Under the pieces are notes generated by a model, which saw only the letters and a list, made by a program, of their open reading frames with translations, made no database searches and was not told the DNA's origin. From the NCBI GenBank assembly GCA_016744455.1, contig JADGEI010000021.1:1-64000 (forward strand): a stretch of DNA of 64,000 nucleotides, in the 5' to 3' direction. A program made the translations under genes and the position numbers. Source of the stretch: Alcanivoracaceae bacterium. Lineage in GTDB: Bacteria; Pseudomonadota; Gammaproteobacteria; Xanthomonadales; Marinicellaceae. Shown here in pieces: positions 24,790 through 34,247 of the stretch. Every line of letters starts with the position of its first letter. Within the stretch, counting starts at the first letter, position 1.

Positions 24790-26532
24790 TTATCCATCCT
24801 GAGAAACTCGCAATATTTCTTCGTAGCTTGTTCTACCATCTAAACATTTTAGTAAACCATCTTGGTAAATTGTCATCATCCCTTCTTTACATGCCTGATT
24901 TTGTATTTCTCCAGCTGTGGCATGACTCATGATAAGACGTCTAATTGGATCTGACATTTCTAAAAATTCCAAGATAGACATACGACCACTGTACCCGGAT
25001 AAACTATTCTCGCTCGGTACAGGTTTATAAAAAGCGTATTCGTCTTGTTTTATGAGTTTATCTAAACCTAAAGATTTAATCATTTCAGGCGTTTGTATTT
25101 CTTTTTTCGCTGTATCTTGATAAAGTTTCCTTACCAATCTTTGTGCTAATATTCCATTTACTGTGGATGTTAACAGGTAATCTTCTACGCCCATATCAAG
25201 CATACGCGTAATTCCACCTGATGCGTCATTGGTGTGTATTGTTGATAAAACCAAGTGGCCAGTAAGTGCTGATTGAATTGCAATTTTTGCCGTTTCCAAA
25301 TCACGCATCTCGCCAATCATTATAACATCCGGGTCTTGACGAACAATCGCACGAAGTGCTGAAGTAAAGTCTAATCCAATAGATGATTTTACTTGAATTT
25401 GGTTAATGCCTGTTAACTGATACTCTACAGGATCCTCTACTGTAATGATTTTACGTTCTTCCGTATTGAGTTGTTGCAAGGCAGTATATAACGTTGTAGT
25501 TTTACCTGATCCTGTTGGGCCTGTAACCAACATGATGCCGTGTGGCAATTCTAAAACCTTCTTGAATGGTTCCAATATTCTATCTGTAAATCCCAGTTGA
25601 TGAAAATCAAAAACTATACTTTCTCTATCTAAAATGCGCATAACTACACTTTCACCATATGATGTAGGTACAGTTGACACACGTAAATCTAATTCTTTTC
25701 CTTGTACACGCAACATGATGCGGCCATCTTGTGGCAATCGCCTTTCGGCAATGTTTAATTTTGCCATAATTTTAATACGTGAAATAACTGCCGCCGTTGA
25801 TCGTGCTGGTGGTGATTCAACTTCTTGCAATACACCATCGATTCTATAACGAACTTTTAAGCGGTTTTCAAAAGGCTCTACATGAATATCTGATGCGCGT
25901 GCTTCAACAGCACGTTGCATGATAATATTCACCAAACGTATAACTGGTGCCTCCGAAGCTAGATCGCGTAAGTGATCAACATCTTCCTCATCGCCAGTAC
26001 TCTCATCTGACAAATTGTCAACAATTTGGCCCATTGCCGAACGCCCGCCGCCAAAAAGTTTTTCTATAGCGTTTTCCACTTCAGAAGGCAGGCCAATTAA
26101 AACATCCATTTTTTTAGATGATGCCATTTTAATCGCTTTGACTGTAAATTCATCACTTGGATAAACCATAATGACTTTAATGGTTTCAGCATCTTCATCA
26201 ATTGGAACAAAAAGATTTTCGCGCATAAAGCGTTCAGGGAACTCAGTTTCAACAGTAACAGTTTCCGGATAATCCTTTTCCTTAATCATAGCTATGTTCA
26301 TTAATTCACTTAATGAACTAGCGACATCTCGTTCAGATGCTAATCCCAGTCTAACCAACAAAGGCACCAATGAGGTACTCAACGTTTCAGCATACAAACG
26401 TTGACCGCGAACTAAGTCTTCAGCTTTTAACTTTCCATTTTCTATCATGTACTCACAAAGCTTTTCCTCAAAGGATAATTCTTGAGGGTTTACTTGGTTT
26501 TCTATTTCTTTTTTTGCTTGGCTTTCTGTCAT
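24790..26532 (-). CDS. gspE: Type II secretion ATPase GspE
   Basis: A 580-residue hexameric ATPase of the PilB/GspE family. The N-terminal N1/XpsE-like domain (residues 20-160) binds GspL. The core has an RASDIHVEPFENRLKVRYRIDG segment, Walker A GPTGSGKTT near 336-344, an Asp box (TVEDPVEYQ), Walker B (DPDVIMIGEMRD) and a His box (LVLSTIHTNDA). The four-cysteine zinc site that normally follows the LAQRLVR motif is missing: the segment LVRKLYQDTAKKEIQTP has no cysteine. It starts inside the end of the upstream membrane gene (four-base overlap). Confidence 0.93.
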   Translation of the reverse strand: MTESQAKKEIENQVNPQELSFEEKLCEYMIENGKLKAEDLVRGQRLYAETLSTSLVPLLVRLGLASERDVASSLSELMNIAMIKEKDYPETVTVETEFPERFMRENLFVPIDEDAETIKVIMVYPSDEFTVKAIKMASSKKMDVLIGLPSEVENAIEKLFGGGRSAMGQIVDNLSDESTGDEEDVDHLRDLASEAPVIRLVNIIMQRAVEARASDIHVEPFENRLKVRYRIDGVLQEVESPPARSTAAVISRIKIMAKLNIAERRLPQDGRIMLRVQGKELDLRVSTVPTSYGESVVMRILDRESIVFDFHQLGFTDRILEPFKKVLELPHGIMLVTGPTGSGKTTTLYTALQQLNTEERKIITVEDPVEYQLTGINQIQVKSSIGLDFTSALRAIVRQDPDVIMIGEMRDLETAKIAIQSALTGHLVLSTIHTNDASGGITRMLDMGVEDYLLTSTVNGILAQRLVRKLYQDTAKKEIQTPEMIKSLGLDKLIKQDEYAFYKPVPSENSLSGYSGRMSILEFLEMSDPIRRLIMSHATAGEIQNQACKEGMMTIYQDGLLKCLDGRTSYEEILRVSQDG

Positions 26533-27251
26533 TCTTGTTCTTCTTTGTGTTTAACTTCTGACACTTTGTTTTTTGGTAAGTTTCTCTTATTAATGTTATT
26601 TAGACCTGTAATTTCGCTAATAAAATCATTATTCATTAGTATCCAGTAGGCTATGGGCACAACTGCAGGAATAATCAAATACCCTAATTGATACATCAAG
26701 GCCACTAAATTTGGTGTTAAACCTGTATCCAGTATGGCTTGTGTAGTGTCAGGGCCCGCTTCAAAAATTAGATGCTTTATCATTTCCCAAAAAGCCCCAA
26801 ATGTTTGCACCAAAACTACCACGATATAACCAAAAAATATTTGCATTGCAGCCTTAGCAAATTTAATGCCCGGAATTGATACAACTAAACCCGATATCAC
26901 GGCTAACCCATAACCATAAAGCATTGGATTCACCGATACATCAAGTACTGCAAGTTTGTCACCTTGTCCTGCAAATGAATTACTTGGAAATATCAAAGTT
27001 TCTATACTTAAATGATAATTAATTTGCGTCACAGCACTAAATAACTCTGGTTGCCAAAAAGTCAATATCAACTGCAACAGATACTTTACAGGTATCACAA
27101 AAATTGTAGAAGCATAAAACCAAATAAAAAAACATAACGGTAAAAACAATACAGCACTTATTAACAGGTCCTTAATGACATGTTTAGAGTAATTTTCACT
27201 TGCTGCGGTTTCATTTCCGATTTCTTTAGTCACTTCTGTATCATTCTTCAT
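26529..27251 (-). CDS. Membrane protein resembling the exosortase H-associated family
   Basis: A 240-residue membrane protein with about four hydrophobic segments (27-58, 115-135, 145-162, 190-215). The layout LLISAVLFLPLCFFIWFY, then NPMLYGYGLAVISGLV, FEAGPDT and LMYQLGYLIIPAVVPI matches my recollection of the exosortase H (XrtH)-associated membrane protein family. This is recognition from memory, not a search. It overlaps purL and gspE by four bases each, so the three are coupled. No exosortase and no IPTL-type sorting tail was seen in the window. Confidence 0.5.
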   Translation of the reverse strand: MKNDTEVTKEIGNETAASENYSKHVIKDLLISAVLFLPLCFFIWFYASTIFVIPVKYLLQLILTFWQPELFSAVTQINYHLSIETLIFPSNSFAGQGDKLAVLDVSVNPMLYGYGLAVISGLVVSIPGIKFAKAAMQIFFGYIVVVLVQTFGAFWEMIKHLIFEAGPDTTQAILDTGLTPNLVALMYQLGYLIIPAVVPIAYWILMNNDFISEITGLNNINKRNLPKNKVSEVKHKEEQE

Positions 27252-30200
27252 TTTACAAATCTCCGTGCGTTATAGAACATTCGCATCCAAGGTGAATTTT
27301 GTGTTGCATTTTGCTTCCATTGTTTTGGGTGCCATGACATTTGCACTGTTCTAAATACACGCTCTGGATGAGGCATCATTATCATAACATTCCCTACTGT
27401 ATTTGCAACAGCTGCCACTGCTTGTTTTGAACCATTCGGGTTTAGTGGATAATCCAATGTCGCATTACCATTATTGTCAATGTATTTTGCAGCAATATTC
27501 AATTGTGTGTTTTCAGTAAATTCTGCACGCCCTTCTCCGTGAGCAATTGCCACAGGAATATGCGCGCCTTGCATGCCTTCAAAAAAGATTGAATTACTTT
27601 TTTCAATCATAAGTGATGAGAATCGCGCTTCAAATTGTTGTGAGGTGTTTTTTAAAAATTGCGGCCAATTTCCTGCACCAGGAATTATTTCTTTTAAATG
27701 CGATAACATTTGACAACCGTTACAAACACCTAAAGAAAATTTATTTTCATCGGCAAAATATTGACCAAACTGTTGTTTAATATCCGAATGAAATAATATG
27801 CTATTTGCCCAACCTTTACCAGCACCGAGAACATCACCATAGGAAAAACCTCCGCAGGCTACCATGCCTTGGAAATCCATTAGATTAACAGCTCCTGATA
27901 ATAAATCCTGCATATGTACATCATAACTATCAAACCCTGATTTATGGAAAGCCATGGCCATTTCTTTTTGCCCATTAATTCCTTGCTCGCGCAGAATTGC
28001 CACTTTGGGTTTTTGAGTGTTGATATATGGGGCAATGACAGACTCAGAGAAATCAAAATCAACTTTTGCAGGCAACCCTTCATCAGAACTTGAGATCAAA
28101 TCAAACTCCTGTTTACCAGTAACAGGGTTATCTCGTAATGATACCATCTGATAACTTGTTTGACTCCATATTTGCTGAAGGCTTATAACACTATCTTTAA
28201 AAATAAGTTGTTGTTTATGAGAAAACTCAAGGTTTTTACGATGTTGTGATCGACCAATGTCAAAAACATGCTGGCTAAGTTCAAATTGTTTAATTAATTT
28301 TTCAAACTTTCTACAGTTGCTTTGTTTAATAGCAACTACAGCACCTAGTTCTTCACTAAACATTATGTTAATGGGGTCTAACGAGCTATAGTCCAAACCT
28401 ATTATAGCCCCACACTGGCTGGCCATGCACATTTCTAAAACCGTGGTAAAGATTCCACCGTCAGAAATATCGTGATATGCTGAAATAATTTCATTAGTTA
28501 TGCATTGTTGGATAAGCTCCCAAAACTGTTTAATAAAATCAACATTATCTAAATCTGGCACTTCATCGCCTAATTGGCAATAAACCTGGGCTAAAGAAGA
28601 TGCTCCTAATCGCTTCTTACCAGCTGCCAAATCAATCAAGTAGAATGAATGTTGGTGGTTCCTTCCAAAATAGGGCGTTATACTCTTACGAATATCACCA
28701 GTATTAGCAAAAGCAGAAATCAATAACGACATCGGAGCAGTAACTTGTTTTTGACCGTCATCCCAAGAACTATTCATGGATAATGAATCCTTACCCACAG
28801 GAATTCCAATATCCAGCTGCGGGCACAATTTTTCACCTATGGCCTTAACGGCTTCAAAGAGCGTTTCATCTTCGCGGCCTAGGCCTGATGCAGCCATCCA
28901 ATTTGCTGAAATCTTAATATTGGCTAATTCACCAATATTATTTGCCGCACAATTAGTTAAAACTTCTCCTATTGCCATACGAGCGGAAGCCGCTCCATCT
29001 AAAAGAGCTAATGGTGCTTTCTCGCCTATTGCCATCACTTCGCCTGAAAAAGAATCGTAATCTCTTATACTTACTCCGCAATCAGCAACCGGAACCTGCC
29101 ATGGGCCAACCATTTGATCGCGGTGTATCAATCCAGAAACAGTTCTATCGCCTATGGTAATCAAGTATTTTTTACTGGCTACTGCTGGGAAATTTAATAT
29201 CTTTACAACCGCGCTTTCTATATCAATAGTACTTGCATCAAACGGATTGCTTTTAACTGGTTTGGTAGTAATATTCTTTTCAGTTTTCGGTGTATTGCCA
29301 AACAATAAACTCATAGGTATATCAACGGGTTTATTAGAGAAGTGTTTATCTGTGACAATTAAATCTTGTTGCGTAGTTGCTTTACCCAATAAGGCATAGG
29401 GGCATCTTTCACGTTTACAGATCATTTCAAATTCTGCAAGTTTTTCCGGTTTAATGGATAAAACATAACGTTCCTGAGATTCATTACACCATACCTCCAT
29501 TGGAGTCATAGATGTTGTATCAATTTTTAATGCCCTTAACTCTAATATTCCACCTAATCCCGAATCATCCAGTAACTCAGGCATGGCATTTGATAAACCG
29601 CCCGCACCAACATCATGGATTGATCGAATTGGACTGTTTGTTTCTTTGTTCCAACAACTGTCAATGACTTCTTGGCAACGACGTTCCATTTCTGGGTTTC
29701 CGCGTTGAACGGAAGCAAAATCTAAATCTTCACAGCTACTACCACTTGTCATTGAAGAAGCTGCTCCACCTCCAAGACCTATAAGCATAGCTGGTCCACC
29801 TAAAACCACCAATTGATCACCTGCCCGAGTATCTTGTTTAATTGCCAAATCATGATTAATAGTACCTAACCCACCTGCTAACATGATTGGCTTATGATAC
29901 CCACGCCAACCATAATCATCTGTATTAAGTTCCATACTTCGAAAATAACCACAAATATTAGGCCTACCAAATTCGTTATTAAATGAAGCTCCACCTAATG
30001 GCGCTTCAATCATGATTTCTAATGCGGAGGAAATTCTTTCAGGTTTACCAATGGTGTCTTTTTCCCACGATTGAAGATAGCCAGGGATTTTTAAATGACT
30101 CACTGAAAAACCAGTTAGCCCGGCTTTTGGTCGACTGCCTTGTCCAGTTGCTGCCTCATCACGTATTTCACCACCTGAACCTGTTGCCGCTCCAGGAAAA

Positions 30201-31087
30201 GGGGATATGGCAGTAGGGTGGTTGTGGGTTTCTACCTTAATTAATATATCTGCTGTATTTTTAACTTCTACGTATTTCTTGTCTTCCGAAACAATCCAAC
30301 GTTTTGTTTCTCCGCCGGCAAAAACCGCAGAATTATCCTTATAGGCTGAAATTGCAGGTTTAGAAGTATAAGCCTCTGTATTTCGGATCATTGAAAATAA
30401 AGATTTTTCTTGTTTAATACCATCAATTGTCCATTCAGCATTAAATATTTTATGACGGCAATGTTCTGAATTAGCTTGTGCAAACATCATCAATTCTGTT
30501 GTTGTCGGCTCTTTATTGATAGCTAAATAACTTTTTTGTAAGTATTGTTTTTCTGATTCTGATAAAGCTAAGCCCAGCTTTTCATCAATTGCAGTTAAAT
30601 TGCTATTGTTTATTAGTTCTAAAGGTTCATCTTGTTTAGGTTGTTGATCTAAAAATAAACACCTTAACTCATCTGGGTTTTTATAAACATTTTCAGTCAT
30701 TCGATCATAAACATGTGAATCCATTACTTTACTTGTGTTAACTGGTTGAACAAATGATAGATATAAAGCACGTTCAACTCTATTTATTGGTACATCACAG
30801 TTTTTCAATATGTCAGTAGCCTTACTGGACCAAGGTGAAATTGTCCCTGTTCTTGGTGCAATGTACAATGAATTATCGTCAATCGACAGCTTAACTTCTT
30901 TTGCTTCTAGAAGCCGTTCAATTTTTTCAATACCAATATCTAGTTTAGAATTTACATTCAGAACATAGATAGTGCTCATAGAATGTATTAGATTATTTAT
31001 GCCAATACCTAAGTTTAACTTGTTAATTAAATAGCTATCAGATTCAGAGTTGGCTTTAAAATACAGGGTTTTATTGTTCATTTTCAA
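27248..31087 (-). CDS. purL: Phosphoribosylformylglycinamidine synthase
   Basis: A 1279-residue single-chain PurL (E. coli 1295), which converts FGAR to FGAM with glutamine and ATP in purine synthesis. In order: an N-terminal PurS-like domain, a linker (EKQYLQKSYLAINKEPTTTELMMFAQANSEHCRH), two AIR-synthase halves (including THNHPTAISPFPGAATGSGGEIRDE-type and HDISDGG motifs) and a C-terminal glutamine amidotransferase with Cys in GVCNGCQM and His in IAHGEGRAEF. ATGs at 31087 and 31081 are both possible. It heads the run into the T2SS operon. Confidence 0.95.
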   Translation of the reverse strand: MKMNNKTLYFKANSESDSYLINKLNLGIGINNLIHSMSTIYVLNVNSKLDIGIEKIERLLEAKEVKLSIDDNSLYIAPRTGTISPWSSKATDILKNCDVPINRVERALYLSFVQPVNTSKVMDSHVYDRMTENVYKNPDELRCLFLDQQPKQDEPLELINNSNLTAIDEKLGLALSESEKQYLQKSYLAINKEPTTTELMMFAQANSEHCRHKIFNAEWTIDGIKQEKSLFSMIRNTEAYTSKPAISAYKDNSAVFAGGETKRWIVSEDKKYVEVKNTADILIKVETHNHPTAISPFPGAATGSGGEIRDEAATGQGSRPKAGLTGFSVSHLKIPGYLQSWEKDTIGKPERISSALEIMIEAPLGGASFNNEFGRPNICGYFRSMELNTDDYGWRGYHKPIMLAGGLGTINHDLAIKQDTRAGDQLVVLGGPAMLIGLGGGAASSMTSGSSCEDLDFASVQRGNPEMERRCQEVIDSCWNKETNSPIRSIHDVGAGGLSNAMPELLDDSGLGGILELRALKIDTTSMTPMEVWCNESQERYVLSIKPEKLAEFEMICKRERCPYALLGKATTQQDLIVTDKHFSNKPVDIPMSLLFGNTPKTEKNITTKPVKSNPFDASTIDIESAVVKILNFPAVASKKYLITIGDRTVSGLIHRDQMVGPWQVPVADCGVSIRDYDSFSGEVMAIGEKAPLALLDGAASARMAIGEVLTNCAANNIGELANIKISANWMAASGLGREDETLFEAVKAIGEKLCPQLDIGIPVGKDSLSMNSSWDDGQKQVTAPMSLLISAFANTGDIRKSITPYFGRNHQHSFYLIDLAAGKKRLGASSLAQVYCQLGDEVPDLDNVDFIKQFWELIQQCITNEIISAYHDISDGGIFTTVLEMCMASQCGAIIGLDYSSLDPINIMFSEELGAVVAIKQSNCRKFEKLIKQFELSQHVFDIGRSQHRKNLEFSHKQQLIFKDSVISLQQIWSQTSYQMVSLRDNPVTGKQEFDLISSSDEGLPAKVDFDFSESVIAPYINTQKPKVAILREQGINGQKEMAMAFHKSGFDSYDVHMQDLLSGAVNLMDFQGMVACGGFSYGDVLGAGKGWANSILFHSDIKQQFGQYFADENKFSLGVCNGCQMLSHLKEIIPGAGNWPQFLKNTSQQFEARFSSLMIEKSNSIFFEGMQGAHIPVAIAHGEGRAEFTENTQLNIAAKYIDNNGNATLDYPLNPNGSKQAVAAVANTVGNVMIMMPHPERVFRTVQMSWHPKQWKQNATQNSPWMRMFYNARRFVK

Positions 31088-31141
31088 CGATACAATGTCT
31101 TATTACTGGAATGGTGAATAATAACATTTTTAAGTAAATAA

Positions 31142-31165
31142 AAAAACCGGCAAAAGCCGGTTTTT
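31142..31165 (-). terminator. Intrinsic terminator after dsbC
   Basis: Perfect 10-bp stem (AAAAACCGGC / GCCGGTTTTT) with an AAAA loop and T-run, 22 bases past the dsbC stop at 31188. It separates dsbC from purL, so purL must have its own promoter in 31088-31141. Confidence 0.88.
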
Positions 31166-31187
31166 GAAATTGAAATACCTAAGAAAG

Positions 31188-31913
31188 CTATTTAGCCATC
31201 ATCGTCGTTAATCTTTGTAGCAAAGCTGCAGGTGGCAAGTAACCTGGTAACAACATACCGTTCTCTAATACCATTGCAGGAGTTCCAGTTACGCCAGCTA
31301 ATTGTCCAGCATTATATTGGTCAGCTATAGGGTTATCACACATTTTATTTTCAAGATTAATACCTGATTTTGCATTCGTCATCGCTTCTTGTTGGTTATC
31401 AGAACACCAAACTGTAACAGCTTTATCAAAGGCTGGTGATTTCAAACCTGCGCGTGGATAAAACAAATACGATATACCAATGCCTAACTCGTTATATCCA
31501 TCAATTTGATCATGAAGTTTTCTACAATAGCCACAATCTATATCAGTAAAAACAGTTAAGTGATGTTTCATTTCTTTTGGGAAAAAGTCAATACGTTCTT
31601 GCTTTCCAAATTTTGCAACGACCTCTTTTCGAATACCTGATTTTTTCTTTTCAGTTAAATCTTCTCGATTTGAAGTATCAATCATATTACCGTTCATTAA
31701 ATATTTGCCATCATTTGAAATATAATAAACTTCTCCACCCCTCCCTGATGAAATTATTATTTCTGATACGCCTTTAATCGGAGTATCTTCAATTGAAGTT
31801 ACTGAAGCTGTCGGTGCTAAATTCTTAACACCTGCTTTAATTTCATCTGCAGGTTGTTCAGCGCTGAGTATTGTTGATACCAACAAGAGTGACGTCAAAG
31901 TTATTTTGTACAT
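31188..31913 (-). CDS. dsbC: Thiol:disulfide isomerase DsbC
   Basis: A 241-residue periplasmic disulfide isomerase. A Sec signal (MYKITLTSLLLVSTILSA) is followed by an N-terminal dimerisation domain (to about residue 80). The thioredoxin domain has the catalytic CGYC at residues 127-130 in TDIDCGYCRKLH, a cis-Pro in TGTPAMV and a second cysteine pair (WCSDNQ, NKMCDN) forming a structural disulfide as in E. coli DsbC. Many of this window's secreted proteins contain multiple cysteines. It stands alone, with its own terminator. Confidence 0.92.
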   Translation of the reverse strand: MYKITLTSLLLVSTILSAEQPADEIKAGVKNLAPTASVTSIEDTPIKGVSEIIISSGRGGEVYYISNDGKYLMNGNMIDTSNREDLTEKKKSGIRKEVVAKFGKQERIDFFPKEMKHHLTVFTDIDCGYCRKLHDQIDGYNELGIGISYLFYPRAGLKSPAFDKAVTVWCSDNQQEAMTNAKSGINLENKMCDNPIADQYNAGQLAGVTGTPAMVLENGMLLPGYLPPAALLQRLTTMMAK

Positions 31914-31992
31914 AGTTATTCCTAAATTAATTATTGCTGTTTAGACACGAGGCTGATAATTTTAGTTCCAATTAATATATATATCAACTTTC

Positions 31993-32904
31993 TTACCCTC
32001 TAGGATGGTGTTTTTGGTGAATTTCTTTCAGTTTTTCCTTTGCTACTAACGTATAAATCTGAGTCGTTGATAAGTTGGTGTGGCCCAGTAACATTTGTAC
32101 AACACGTAAATCAGCGCCATGATTAAGTAAATGTGTAGCAAAAGAATGTCGCAACATATGCGGAGATGGTAATGGGTTGATTCCACACAAAGCAGCATAT
32201 TTCTTTACTGCATACCAAAATGTTTGTCGAGTCATCTGTTTACCACGGTTACTTAAAAACACATGTTGCGAAGTTTTTTTGTTTAATATCTTGTTCCTAT
32301 TATATTTTAAATAACATTTTAAATAGTCATTGGCATATTCTCCTATGGGCACCAACCGTTGCTTCTCGCCTTTTCCAAATATTTTTACTGTTCCTTGATT
32401 TAAGTTAATTTGCATAAGTGTTAATTCAACAAGTTCTGTAACACGCATACCAGTTGCATACATTAGTTCAAACATTGTTTTATCTCGATACCCTAAAACA
32501 GAAGATTCATTAGGAGCATTTAATAAACGCTCAATTTGTGATTCTGAAAGTGGTTTAGGTACAGTACTTTTTGTTTTAGGTTGTTGGATAGTACTGAGAG
32601 GGTTGGCCCTAATTAATTTTGATCTTACTAAGAATAAATAAAACTGCTTAATTGAAGAAATTTTTCTTGCTACGCTTTTTGAACTTATTTTTTTTTGGTT
32701 CAAAAACCCAAGAAAATCATTGATAGAAGCTTCCTGTACCATTAAATAATCAATTTTATTTGTATTCAAAAAAATAAAGTATTGTTTTATATCAGATTTA
32801 TAACTAGCAATTGTATTAGCCGATAAACCCTTTTCTAGTTTTAAAAAATAAAAAAAAGCAGTAATATTTCTATTACTGCTTTTGTTGTCAAAATTAAAAA
32901 TAAT
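31993..32904 (-). CDS. xerD: Tyrosine recombinase XerD, start codon uncertain
   Basis: Site-specific recombinase that resolves chromosome dimers at dif with XerC. All catalytic residues are present: Arg in YATGMRVTEL, Lys in FGKGEKQR, His-x-x-Arg in HMLRHSFATH, His in LLGHTNL and the Tyr nucleophile in TTQIYT. From the only usual start codon (TTG at 32769) it would be 258 residues and lose part of the core-binding domain. The frame is open to 32907, and this extension reads NRNITAFFYFLKLEKGLSAN, which aligns with the XerD N-terminus and restores about 300 residues (E. coli 298). It has no ATG, GTG, TTG or CTG, only ATT codons (32904, 32901), so I give the first ATT as a possible start. A terminator hairpin lies inside this stretch. 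Confidence 0.8.
   Translation of the reverse strand: MIFNFDNKSSNRNITAFFYFLKLEKGLSANTIASYKSDIKQYFIFLNTNKIDYLMVQEASINDFLGFLNQKKISSKSVARKISSIKQFYLFLVRSKLIRANPLSTIQQPKTKSTVPKPLSESQIERLLNAPNESSVLGYRDKTMFELMYATGMRVTELVELTLMQINLNQGTVKIFGKGEKQRLVPIGEYANDYLKCYLKYNRNKILNKKTSQHVFLSNRGKQMTRQTFWYAVKKYAALCGINPLPSPHMLRHSFATHLLNHGADLRVVQMLLGHTNLSTTQIYTLVAKEKLKEIHQKHHPRG
32851..32883 (-). terminator. Intrinsic terminator inside the presumed 5' end of xerD
   Basis: Perfect 10-bp stem (AGCAGTAATA at 32857-32866, TATTACTGCT at 32871-32880) with a four-base loop. On the minus strand it is followed by eight T. It ends the TonB/TPR transcription unit (stop at 32912). It also lies within codons that match the XerD N-terminus. 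It could also act on the plus strand (TTTT). Confidence 0.8.
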
Positions 32905-32911
32905 AGCTCAC

Positions 32912-34225
32912 TTACTCAGCGTCCATTACTTCAGAGTCACTAGCCTGATCTAAAATTCTTTGTCTATTAGCAGCTGCTTTTTCTCTTTTTATTTTATCTT
33001 TAATGTGATCCATCCATTGTACAGCACTATTTCTAGTACTTGGAAATTTAGCTGCCATATTTAATGCTTTTAACGCGCCGCTTCTATTATCAGATTCACT
33101 TTCTGCCATACCAAGTAACAACCATGCTTGACCCACTTTCTTATCTTCAAGGCCTCCTTTTTCAATTGCTGATTTTAATGCAGATTTCACTCGAGGCCAG
33201 TCTTCTCTATCAAAATAGATGTAGGCCCTTCTAAAGTCAATTTTTCCGTCTGTAGCAGCTTTACTTGCTTCATCAAAAGCGGCCAATGATTTATCCATCT
33301 CAGATGCGGTATACCATACTTCACCCAAAGTTTTCCAATGTTTAAATTTAGATTCAATAACACCACTCTTTAGTCCTTGTTCTAATACTTTTCCTGCTTT
33401 ATATGGCGTACCAAGAAATGCATACATTCTAAATAAACGTAACCGTTCTTTTTCATCTTTAATCATGCCATTTTTATCTGCTACAACAAGAGCAGCTAAC
33501 GCTTTATCATCCTTTTTTAAATTAAAATAAACGCCAGATAACCTTTTCCAATATTCTTCTTTATTTGGATTTATAGAGATTAAAATCTCAAGAACTTTTG
33601 AAGCTTGTTGAAACTGGGAAAGCTCCATATGTAATGAATACAACAAATAATTCCATTGCTCTTTAGGTTCTTCAGAAAGCCCAATGGCTTTCTTCAAAAT
33701 AGGTATCGCTTTTTTGTAATTTTTCATTTGTGAATAAGCATTAGCTTCTAAAGCAAAAGTAGAATCAGTGATTTTATCTGTTACTTTATAATACTTAGTA
33801 AGTACATCTATACCTCTTTTATATTCACCACCACCTATCAACATTTGTGCCGTTTGTAGCATTAATGAAAAATGTGCTTGATTAGGCAAGGCATCTGATT
33901 CAATAGCTACTTTAAATCTTTCTGCAGCAGCAACGTATTTACCTTCTGCTGATTCAATCCAGCCTATAAACTGGTTAACAACAGCTTTTTCATACCCATT
34001 CAGCCTGCTTTTAGTCTCCAATCCCTCTAAACCAGCTCGAGCTTCAACGTATTTTTCATCCGCAATCATCTCCTGAAACTTTGTAAATTTTTTAAAGAAT
34101 GATTCACCCATGGCGTCTTTGTTAGTTTTTTCTCTTTCCGGGTTTCCTGTTTGAATTTCACCAGAAAACACAAAGTTCGCTTGGATAGCTAGCAAAAGAA
34201 GTAAGAAATTTTTAAATTTTTTCAT
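32912..34225 (-). CDS. Periplasmic TPR protein of the TonB cluster
   Basis: A 437-residue protein with a Sec signal (MKKFKNFLLLLLAIQANFVFS). Helical tetratricopeptide-type repeats run across residues 50-400, for example AAERFKVAIESDALPNQAHF, KAIPILKKAIGL and ALKALNMAAKFP. A charged C-terminal tail is rich in Lys/Arg/Glu. TPR proteins of this kind close the DUF3450-TtpC-ExbB-ExbD-TonB cluster of marine gammaproteobacteria; the role there is scaffolding of the complex or its receptor (family knowledge, partly inference). It follows tonB by 22 bases, and a strong terminator ends the unit. Confidence 0.82.
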   Translation of the reverse strand: MKKFKNFLLLLLAIQANFVFSGEIQTGNPEREKTNKDAMGESFFKKFTKFQEMIADEKYVEARAGLEGLETKSRLNGYEKAVVNQFIGWIESAEGKYVAAAERFKVAIESDALPNQAHFSLMLQTAQMLIGGGEYKRGIDVLTKYYKVTDKITDSTFALEANAYSQMKNYKKAIPILKKAIGLSEEPKEQWNYLLYSLHMELSQFQQASKVLEILISINPNKEEYWKRLSGVYFNLKKDDKALAALVVADKNGMIKDEKERLRLFRMYAFLGTPYKAGKVLEQGLKSGVIESKFKHWKTLGEVWYTASEMDKSLAAFDEASKAATDGKIDFRRAYIYFDREDWPRVKSALKSAIEKGGLEDKKVGQAWLLLGMAESESDNRSGALKALNMAAKFPSTRNSAVQWMDHIKDKIKREKAAANRQRILDQASDSEVMDAE

Positions 34226-34247
34226 GTTAGTAATCCTTAAGTTTTAT

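Noticed and set aside
32770..32907. Frameshift in the T-run at the start of xerD
   Set aside because: After recounting the run as T8, the XerD-like residues read in one frame up to 32907, so no frameshift is needed. The issue is the missing start codon.
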